Of a DNA stretch of 5,351 bases, positions 1-4,489 are shown one piece after another (position 1 is the first letter of the stretch; each line of letters starts with the position of its first letter). The notes beneath the pieces were generated by a model, which was given only the letters and a program-made list of their open reading frames with translations, did not search any database and had not been told where the DNA came from. The translations under genes and the position numbers were made by a program. The stretch is from Planctomycetales bacterium. GTDB lineage: Bacteria > Planctomycetota > Planctomycetia > Pirellulales > Thermoguttaceae. The stretch covers positions 1 to 5,351 of the forward strand of contig SKZG01000112.1 of the NCBI GenBank assembly GCA_007127495.1. The letters are read 5' to 3'.

Positions 1-468
1 AATCCGCTGGCCTTTGCCCTGATGGCCAAGATGGACTATAATCGTAGGGAGCGGGTGCGGTTGAAGGCGGATTTCCTGCGTCTGATCCTGCGCTCGCCGG
101 TCGACCCGGCGCGGCGGAGCCTGCTGGTGGAGTTCGTTGAGACCTACCTGCCGCTCGCCGGGCCCGAGAAGACGGAATTCGAGCAGATCGTGACGGCCGA
201 TCAACAATACGCGGAGGTGGAACGAATGATTACGGTATACGAGCTAGACGGAATCAAAAAAGGCCGACAGGAGGGCCGACAGGAGGGCCTGCAGGAGGGC
301 CTGGAGAAGGGCCGCCAGGAAGCGCTGATCTTGCAGTTGGAAAAACGGTTTGGCAAACTCGACGACGCGGTGAAGCGCCGGGTGCGCAGGCTCCGGTCGG
401 CCGAGCGGCTCGATTCGCTACTGCTCGCGGTGCTCGATGCCAAATCCGTCGACGACTTGCCCTGGTGA
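1..468 (+). CDS. Rpn/DUF4351-family protein (putative PD-(D/E)XK nuclease/transposase-like), C-terminal part
   Basis: The reading frame is open from the first base, so this is the last 155 residues of a longer protein; the ATG at 22 is internal because the preceding codons (NPLAFAL) read as family sequence. The visible part has a helical segment with the FLRLILRSPVDPARR and EFVETYLPL motifs (about residues 25-60), a charged linker, five degenerate GRQE/GLQE/GLEK tetrapeptides at residues 88-107, and a C-terminal region (about 108-155, ALILQLEKRFGKLDDAVKRR) resembling DUF4351. Proteins of this architecture carry an N-terminal PD-(D/E)XK nuclease fold of the Rpn/PDDEXK_2 group, linked in E. coli RpnA to DNA cleavage and RecA-independent recombination. 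That catalytic part is off-window, so nuclease activity cannot be judged here. Such genes are often multi-copy in planctomycetes and cyanobacteria. It ends in TGA 17 nt before the convergent bioF stop. Confidence 0.72.
   Translation, partial: NPLAFALMAKMDYNRRERVRLKADFLRLILRSPVDPARRSLLVEFVETYLPLAGPEKTEFEQIVTADQQYAEVERMITVYELDGIKKGRQEGRQEGLQEGLEKGRQEALILQLEKRFGKLDDAVKRRVRRLRSAERLDSLLLAVLDAKSVDDLPW
262..321 (+). repeat. Five degenerate 12-bp tandem repeats encoding GRQE-type tetrapeptides
   Basis: Units at 262-273 and 274-285 are identical (GGCCGACAGGAG). Units at 286-297, 298-309 and 310-321 are diverged versions (GGCCTGCAGGAG, GGCCTGGAGAAG, GGCCGCCAGGAA). They encode GRQE-GRQE-GLQE-GLEK-GRQE inside the Rpn/DUF4351-like protein. 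The period of four residues per unit and the charge pattern suit a continuous helix or coiled-coil linker. Because units are multiples of three, copy-number change by slippage keeps the frame. Confidence 0.8.
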
Positions 469-490
469 CCGGCCCCAGTGAACGGTTACC
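464..490 (+). terminator. Hairpin across two convergent stop codons (possible terminator)
   Basis: GGTGACCG (464-471) can pair with CGGTTACC (483-490), giving 8 pairs with one G-U wobble on the plus-strand RNA and an 11-nt loop. On the minus-strand RNA the same position is an A-C mismatch. The stem contains the TGA of the upstream gene and the TAA of bioF. There is no U-run, so it is not a classical intrinsic terminator. Confidence 0.3.
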
Positions 491-1652
491 CTCCCAAGGC
501 CGCCAGCAGCCGCTCGATAGTCGCCTCATCGTGACCCGCGGTCAGACTGATGCGCAGGCACGCTTCGCCTCGCGGCACGGTAGGCGGTCGGACGGCGGGC
601 ACAAACAGGCCCTGCTCCAGCAGTCGGGTTGCCAGCGCGACCGCGCGAGCCGCATCGCCCACAACAACCGGAATGATCTGGCTGACCGAACCGCCCACCT
701 TCCAGCCCCGATCGGCCAGACGCCGACGCAACGATTCGGCCTGATCGAGCAGCCGCCGGCGAGGTTCGGGCTCGGCGCGGACAATGTCGAGAGCCGTGCG
801 GGCGGCCGCGGCCACGGGAGCGGGCATGGCGGTCGAGAAGACGTAGGGGCGGGCCCGGTTGACCAGCCAGTCGATCAGCAACTGACTGCCAGCCACGAAT
901 CCGCCGGCACAGCCCAGCGCCTTGCTCATGGTGCCGATACGCACACTCACCCGCCCTTCCACCCCGGCGTGTTCCGCCACACCCCGGCCCTGCTCGCCAA
1001 AAACGCCGGTCGCGTGCGCTTCGTCGACCAGGAGCATCGCGCCGTGCTGCCCGCACAAGTCCACCAGGTCGGGCAGGGGCGCCAGGTCGCCGTCCATGCT
1101 GAAGAGGCTATCGGTCACGACCAAATGGCGCCGCGCCCGCGCGGTCTTTCCGAGCAGCGCGTCCAAGTTCCCAACGTCGTTGTGGGGGAAGACGCGCACG
1201 TCGGCCCTGCTGAGGCGGCAGCCGTCGAGCAAACTGGCGTGGCATTTGCGGTCGGCCAGAACCACGTCGCCGGGACCGACCAGCGCCGCAATGGTGCCCA
1301 GGTTCGCGGCAAAGCCGCTTGGGAACACTAAGGCGGCCTCCGTCCCCTCGAACTCGGCCAGCGCGCGTTCCAGGTCGGCGTGCGACTGCGAATGGCCGCA
1401 AATCAGCGGACTCGCCCCACTTCCGACGCCTTCACGCCGCGCGGCCTCGATGGCGGCGTGGGCCAATCGCGGGTCGGCGGCGAGATTCAAATAGTCGTTC
1501 GAGCCGAAATTCACCACCCGCCGATCGCCCAAAACGATGTCGGTTCCCTGGGGCCCGCGCCGATCAACCAGCCTGCGCCGCAGCGATTGTCGCTGAAGCT
1601 CCGTCATTTCGGCATCGATCCACCCTAGTTCGGGGTATCCGTAAGTATCCAT
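486..1652 (-). CDS. bioF: 8-amino-7-oxononanoate synthase (BioF)
   Basis: This PLP enzyme condenses pimeloyl-ACP (or -CoA) with L-alanine to give 8-amino-7-oxononanoate, CO2 and the free carrier, the first step of biotin ring assembly in the cytoplasm. The 388-residue product has the normal family length and every hallmark of the alpha-oxoamine synthases: NFGSNDYLNL (48-57), GSGASPLICGHSQSHADLE (77-95), FPSGFAAN (110-117), CHASLLDG with the ring-stacking His (138), SLFSMDGDLAPL (182-193), VDEAHATG with Asp210 and His213 contacting PLP, and TMSKALGCAGGF with the Schiff-base lysine Lys244. The C-terminal RPPTVPRGEACLRISLTAGH (355-374) fits BioF better than 2-amino-3-ketobutyrate CoA ligase. The ATG at 1652 is chosen because an upstream TTG at 1730 would add 26 residues outside the usual family N-terminus. 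No clear Shine-Dalgarno precedes the ATG. No other biotin gene is adjacent: it is convergent with the Rpn-like gene and divergent from the sigma gene. Confidence 0.93.
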   Translation of the reverse strand: MDTYGYPELGWIDAEMTELQRQSLRRRLVDRRGPQGTDIVLGDRRVVNFGSNDYLNLAADPRLAHAAIEAARREGVGSGASPLICGHSQSHADLERALAEFEGTEAALVFPSGFAANLGTIAALVGPGDVVLADRKCHASLLDGCRLSRADVRVFPHNDVGNLDALLGKTARARRHLVVTDSLFSMDGDLAPLPDLVDLCGQHGAMLLVDEAHATGVFGEQGRGVAEHAGVEGRVSVRIGTMSKALGCAGGFVAGSQLLIDWLVNRARPYVFSTAMPAPVAAAARTALDIVRAEPEPRRRLLDQAESLRRRLADRGWKVGGSVSQIIPVVVGDAARAVALATRLLEQGLFVPAVRPPTVPRGEACLRISLTAGHDEATIERLLAALGG

Positions 1653-1665
1653 GGCAGGGGCCCGT

Positions 1666-1694
1666 ATTGTGACTTTGGCTGGTATCCGAAACAA
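1666..1694 (-). promoter_or_regulatory. Weak candidate sigma70-type promoter for bioF
   Basis: On the minus strand TTGTTT (1694-1689) is followed after 17 nt by CACAAT (1671-1666), matching the -35/-10 consensus at 3/6 and 4/6 positions. Transcription would start about 6 nt before the bioF ATG, which would fit the missing ribosome binding site (near-leaderless mRNA). The match is poor enough to be chance. Confidence 0.18.
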
Positions 1695-1814
1695 TGGTCT
1701 CGGGTAATCGTTTGCGGGTGCTGTCGCCAACGGTCGCGAAGGCGCTTACCATTGTGCAAAACGGGGAGCAAGAGGGTTAGCCCCCGCGGCAACCATCAAC
1801 AGGAATGGAACTCG

Positions 1815-2396
1815 ATGAAGACGCCGAAGACGCCCGATGCGCGGCAAGAGGCATCAGGGAAGCCGGCTTCCGGGATCGATTGGGCGGCCGAATTGGCCAA
1901 GCACGACCGGTGGCTGCGTACCATCGTTGCGGCGCGGCTGGGCGAGCCGCAGGCGATCGACGAGGTGATGCAGGAGGTGGCGCTCGCGGCGGTGGAGCAG
2001 AAAGCGCCCATCGAGGACCCCAAAAAAGTGGCCCCGTGGCTGTACCGTTTGGCGGTCACGCAGTCGTTGCTGTACCGTCGGAAGATGGGCCGCAAGCGAA
2101 AGCTGACCGGCCGGTACGCCGAGCGGTTCCAGCCCACCGAGGCCGACCCCCGACAAGACGACCCGCTGGGTTGGCTTCTGGCGAAAGAGCGACGCGGGCA
2201 GATTCGTAAAGCGATGGATCAGTTGCCGAAACGCGATGCCGAGATTCTGCTTCTGAAATACACTCAAGATTGGAGCTACAAGGATTTGGCGGAGCATCTC
2301 GACATTTCTGAAAGTGCCGTCGAGGCGCGCCTCCACCGTGCGAGAAAACGACTTCGCGAGCAACTAGCGGCGAGAAACGTGATCGAGGTGAGTTGA
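1815..2396 (+). CDS. RNA polymerase sigma factor, sigma-70 family (ECF-like)
   Basis: This 193-residue protein has the two-domain layout of extracytoplasmic-function sigma factors, which replace the housekeeping sigma subunit on RNA polymerase and redirect it to a small regulon. A sigma2-like region spans about 26-97, including AIDEVMQEVALAAV (47-60, region 2.2 position) and APWLYRLAVTQSLLYRRK (73-90, regions 2.3/2.4). A linker follows, then sigma4 at about 126-184 with MDQLPKRDAEILLLKY and the helix-turn-helix SYKDLAEHLDISESAVEARL (154-173), followed by a basic recognition tail. The ATG at 1815 is preferred over an in-frame TTG at 1752, whose extra 21 residues look like untranslated leader; AGGA at 1801-1804 is a modest ribosome binding site. 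Its TGA overlaps the ATG of the next gene by one base, implying translational coupling with a putative anti-sigma factor. The exact ECF subgroup cannot be assigned by eye, and no ECF-type autoregulatory promoter was recognised upstream. Confidence 0.88.
   Translation: MKTPKTPDARQEASGKPASGIDWAAELAKHDRWLRTIVAARLGEPQAIDEVMQEVALAAVEQKAPIEDPKKVAPWLYRLAVTQSLLYRRKMGRKRKLTGRYAERFQPTEADPRQDDPLGWLLAKERRGQIRKAMDQLPKRDAEILLLKYTQDWSYKDLAEHLDISESAVEARLHRARKRLREQLAARNVIEVS
2385..2390 (+). promoter_or_regulatory. Ribosome binding site of the anti-sigma-like gene
   Basis: GAGGTG lies 5 nt before the ATG at 2396, inside the last codons of the sigma gene. It decides the start in favour of this ATG rather than the in-frame TTG one codon earlier. 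Confidence 0.6.
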
Positions 2397-3190
2397 TGAG
2401 CGATCCCAAAGCGAGCGGCGGCTCCGTAAGCAAGGAGAAGTTGGACCGGTTGGTCGATGGCGAAATGCACGAGCCGGAGCGCACGGAGTTGCTAACTTCT
2501 TTTGAGGGGCAGGCGGATGGATGGCGCCGCTGCGCCCTTGCGTTCCTTGAAGCGCAATGCTGGCAACAGGAATTGACAATATTCATTGACGAAAACATTC
2601 CATCGCCCGCCGGTTCCGTCGCGCCAACCCCGGCCAGGCGACCGCAGCCGCGGGCCGCTCGGAAAGTGGCCGGGCGGGCAGGTACGGCGCTGGCGATGGC
2701 CGCCAGCTTTCTCGTTGCCATGTGGCTGGGCGGTGCACTTCAGGACCGCTGGCGAGGCCCCGGCATGGACGCCGCGAATCCGCGTGATCTTGCCCAAGCG
2801 GAAACGCCATTCGAACGGGTCGATCAGTTCAGCCTGCCCGGGCTGGCGGCCGGGCCCCGCATGGCGGACATCGCCGCTTCCAGTTCACCGCGCAGCCCGA
2901 GTTCACCGCGCAGCCCGTGGCAGATGGTGACGCTTGCCCCAAACGGCCCGAATAGCCGGCCCGAACAGATCATCGAGCTGCCCGCCTGCGAATGGCAGGA
3001 AATCGAGCGATATTGGCCGAACGGCCTCCCATCGGCGCTGCCGCCCGAAGTGCTCCGGTCGTTGGAGCGGATGGGCTATCGGGTACGGCGGCACCGGGAG
3101 CTGGTCGGCGTGGACATGGAGGACGGACGGCGACTCGTGGTGCCCGTCGAGGAAGTGGAAGTTCACTACGTCGGCCGCCCGTCGCTGTAA
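2396..3190 (+). CDS. Single-pass membrane protein, probable anti-sigma factor
   Basis: The 264-residue product overlaps the sigma gene by 1 nt (TGATG), the classic arrangement of a sigma factor and its inhibitor. Three parts are visible. The N-terminal cytoplasmic helical region (about 13-60) includes KLDRLVDGEM and WRRCALAFLEAQCWQQEL; this resembles anti-sigma-like proteins of planctomycetes but lacks the HxxxCxxC zinc motif of the ZAS group. A Pro/Arg-rich stretch then leads into one transmembrane helix (about 96-115, GTALAMAASFLVAMWLGGAL), with basic residues before it suggesting N-in/C-out. The C-terminal extracytoplasmic region holds a low-complexity SSPRSP duplication (162-173) and a compact end with ALPPEVLRSLERMGYRVRR and GRRLVVPVEEVEVHYVG. 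The expected role is to hold the sigma factor at the membrane until an envelope signal releases it. That role is inferred from position and layout; direct sigma binding is not provable from sequence. ATG 2396 is supported by GAGGTG. Confidence 0.72.
   Translation: MSDPKASGGSVSKEKLDRLVDGEMHEPERTELLTSFEGQADGWRRCALAFLEAQCWQQELTIFIDENIPSPAGSVAPTPARRPQPRAARKVAGRAGTALAMAASFLVAMWLGGALQDRWRGPGMDAANPRDLAQAETPFERVDQFSLPGLAAGPRMADIAASSSPRSPSSPRSPWQMVTLAPNGPNSRPEQIIELPACEWQEIERYWPNGLPSALPPEVLRSLERMGYRVRRHRELVGVDMEDGRRLVVPVEEVEVHYVGRPSL
2882..2917 (+). repeat. Perfect 18-bp tandem duplication
   Basis: AGTTCACCGCGCAGCCCG occurs at 2882-2899 and again at 2900-2917 without a mismatch. It encodes SSPRSP twice in the extracytoplasmic linker of the probable anti-sigma factor. 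Perfect identity including third codon positions indicates a recent in-frame slippage duplication. Confidence 0.85.
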
Positions 3191-3201
3191 GTATCCAAAA
3201 G

Positions 3202-3240
3202 CTCCCCTCTCCCCATGGGAGAGGGGCCGGGGGTGAGGGG
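3202..3240 (+). repeat. C/G-rich inverted repeat with GGGGCCGGGGGTGAGGGG tail (dispersed-repeat type, possible terminator)
   Basis: CCCCTCTCCC (3204-3213) pairs perfectly with GGGAGAGGGG (3217-3226) around a 3-nt CAT loop, and is followed by CCGGGGGTGAGGGG (3227-3240). It starts about 12 nt after the stop of the anti-sigma-like gene. Very similar CTCTCCC...GGGAGAGGGCCGGGGTGAGGG elements are recalled as dispersed intergenic repeats in several bacterial groups, including planctomycetes. The stem could stop or stabilise the sigma/anti-sigma transcript, but no U-run follows. Confidence 0.65.
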
Positions 3241-3324
3241 ACATGGCTCCGAGCCTTTTCGGATGGCCTCTAAGCCCGTCGCCCAGCCGTACACTTAGAA
3301 CCGTAGTTGCAAGTCCCTGAGCTG

Positions 3325-3330
3325 AAGGAG
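3325..3330 (+). promoter_or_regulatory. Ribosome binding site of the PDZ gene
   Basis: AAGGAG is a near-perfect Shine-Dalgarno 7 nt before the ATG at 3338. It selects this ATG over the in-frame TTG at 3332. Confidence 0.75.
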
Positions 3331-3337
3331 TTTGACG

Positions 3338-4339
3338 ATGTGGAAACAGATTACTGTCGTTATGGTGATCGCGGTGTTGACAACGGCGGGTGCCTCTTGG
3401 GCCGACGAGCCGTCGGCCGAGGCACTGCACGACGACGCGGAACAGCGCGCGGAGCAGCCGCAGGCTCAAGCCGCCGCGCCTGCCGAGAACTCGGACGCCC
3501 CGGTCGAATTGGGTGATTTCTGGCTTGGCGTCGAGTGCTATCCGGCTCCGCCCCCGTTGGCTGACCAGCTCGGTCTTTCCGAACACGGCGGCCTTGTGGT
3601 TGAGCAGGTTCTTCCCGGAAGCCCGGCGGAGCACGCCGGCCTAAGACGGCACGATGTGATCGTACGGGCGGGCGACGCGGCCGTAGCTCAGATTCCCGAT
3701 CTGGCCCGCGCGGTCAGCGAAGCGGGCGAAAAGGAACTGAAGCTCGAGGTCATCCGTAGCGGCGAGCGGCGGGAACTGACGGCGACTCCGGCCCGCCGCC
3801 CGCCCGAGGAGCAGCCACAAACCTGGACGGAGCCGCCCGGAGAGGACGACCTCGAACGGCTGTGGACGTGGTTCGGCCGGGTGGGCCCGAATGAGGAGTG
3901 GCGACGCCCGTTTCGGCTGCACTTCTTCCAGCCGGGCGCCATTTTGCCGCCGGGCGCGAAGATGCACCCGCCGTTGCCGGCCGACATGCGAGTGACGATT
4001 CGCAAGGAGGGCAACGAGCCGGCGCAAGTCACGGTCGAGCGGGGCGAAGACGTTTGGGAAGTGAGCGAGCACGACTTGGCCGAATTGCCCGACGACGTCC
4101 GCCCGCATGTCGAACGCATGCTCGGCCGCATGCCCGTGGCCGGTCTGGAGGGGTTCCGCGTCCTGCCTCGCCGCCCCGGCCCGCTGGATGAGCCTCCTCC
4201 GCGACCGGAGCCGCCTGCGGCGCGCAGGCCGCCCGGCCGAGACGCCGAACGGCTCCAACGCCACCTGGAAAACCAGATGGACGAGATGAATCGCCGGCTG
4301 GAAGAGATGCGTCGATCGCTCGACCGATTGCGCGAGTAA
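3338..4339 (+). CDS. Secreted PDZ-domain protein with C-terminal coiled coil
   Basis: The 333-residue protein begins with a signal peptide (MWKQITVVMVIAVLTTAG, likely cut after ASWA at residue 22), so it should act outside the cytoplasmic membrane. An acidic, Ala/Gln-rich spacer (23-56) leads to one PDZ domain (about 58-152): WLGVECYP, GGLVVEQVLPGSPAEHAGLR as the carboxylate-binding loop region, HDVIVRAGDAAV and LKLEVIRSGERRELTATP. This matches PDZ domains of HtrA/DegP-type proteases, but no trypsin-like protease domain is present. A Pro/Trp-rich region follows, then a second conserved-looking block (about 216-266, MRVTIRKEG, ERGEDVWEVSEHDLAELP, VRPHVERMLGR), a Pro/Arg-rich linker and a coiled coil (about 302-333, LENQMDEMNRRLEEMRRSLD). 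It lies 147 nt downstream of the sigma/anti-sigma pair on the same strand, so it may sense or scaffold envelope proteins for that pathway; this is inference. Partners are unknown. Confidence 0.85.
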   Translation: MWKQITVVMVIAVLTTAGASWADEPSAEALHDDAEQRAEQPQAQAAAPAENSDAPVELGDFWLGVECYPAPPPLADQLGLSEHGGLVVEQVLPGSPAEHAGLRRHDVIVRAGDAAVAQIPDLARAVSEAGEKELKLEVIRSGERRELTATPARRPPEEQPQTWTEPPGEDDLERLWTWFGRVGPNEEWRRPFRLHFFQPGAILPPGAKMHPPLPADMRVTIRKEGNEPAQVTVERGEDVWEVSEHDLAELPDDVRPHVERMLGRMPVAGLEGFRVLPRRPGPLDEPPPRPEPPAARRPPGRDAERLQRHLENQMDEMNRRLEEMRRSLDRLRE

Positions 4340-4484
4340 GAGGCTCCGGCGGAGCTTGCAATGATCCGTTGAGGTACTCCGGCTCGGTCACCTCCCCCTC
4401 GCTCACAACAAGAATGAGCGGCTTCGGGTCGCGGAAGGGCGCCCGTCGTCCTCGGCGCCGGGACCGGTTGCGGGCATTGGCCAT
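4340..4484 (-). pseudogene. RloB-family protein, truncated N-terminal remnant
   Basis: The frame from ATG 4484 starts with a basic stretch (ARNRSRRRGRRAPFRDPK) and the strand-loop LILVVSEGEVTEPEYLNG (residues 23-40), the characteristic N-terminus of RloB-like proteins (usually ILIVCEGEKTEPxYF). These are about 200 residues long and form the second gene of ATPase/RloB pairs. After residue about 40 the family pattern stops, and from residue about 49 the frame runs antisense through the PDZ gene to a stop at 4029, giving a non-homologous tail. At least three quarters of the protein is therefore missing. The start region is intact: GGGGAGG (4501-4495) is 10 nt before this ATG, and an alternative GTG at 4493 forms a GTGA overlap with the ATPase stop. 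The EGE motif resembles the first acidic motif of TOPRIM nucleases, an inference not tested here. A translated chimeric product of about 150 residues cannot be excluded. Confidence 0.7.
4341..4357 (+). terminator. Short hairpin after the PDZ gene (possible terminator)
   Basis: GCTCC (4343-4347) and GGAGC (4351-4355) pair around a GGC loop. The stem can extend by a G-U and an A-U pair to 4341-4357. It begins 2 nt after the PDZ stop codon. Only two T residues follow, so termination is uncertain. It also sits at the presumed breakpoint of the truncated RloB gene. Confidence 0.3.
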
Positions 4485-4489
4485 GTGCT

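Noticed and set aside
262..321. Tandem repeats considered as a CRISPR-like array
   Set aside because: Units are 12 bp, directly adjacent with no spacers, and lie in frame inside a coding region.
465..1331. Long plus-strand open frame opposite bioF (288 codons)
   Set aside because: It is the antisense shadow of a clear BioF gene in GC-rich DNA, and its translation is low-complexity with no recognisable motif.
1641..1650. GTAAGTATCC occurring at both 1641-1650 and 3187-3196
   Set aside because: A single 10-nt match in different contexts (inside bioF, and across the anti-sigma-like stop codon) with no symmetry or further copies; likely chance.
1653..1730. Extension of BioF to a TTG start at 1730 (26 more residues)
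   Set aside because: The added residues lie outside the usual BioF N-terminus, the start codon is rare, and the ATG-initiated protein already has normal family length and begins just before the expected WIDAEMTEL helix.
1752..1814. Extension of the sigma factor to a TTG at 1752
   Set aside because: The extra residues show no sigma-domain pattern and the ATG at 1815 has an upstream AGGA; the region is better read as 5' leader.
3256..3337. Promoter for the PDZ gene (a TACACT -10-like hexamer near 3290)
   Set aside because: No acceptable -35 hexamer at the right distance, and the match to consensus is weak in a region too short to separate from chance.
2903..3634. Minus-strand open frame of 243 codons across the anti-sigma-like and PDZ genes
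   Set aside because: It is antisense to two supported genes and crosses the hairpin repeat; its Arg/His-rich translation has no family signature.
3641..4264. Minus-strand open frame of 207 codons opposite the PDZ gene
   Set aside because: It is antisense to a gene with a signal peptide, PDZ domain and coiled coil; the product is Arg/Ala-rich and featureless. I also checked whether it could be the missing part of RloB by frameshift and saw no RloB-like motif.
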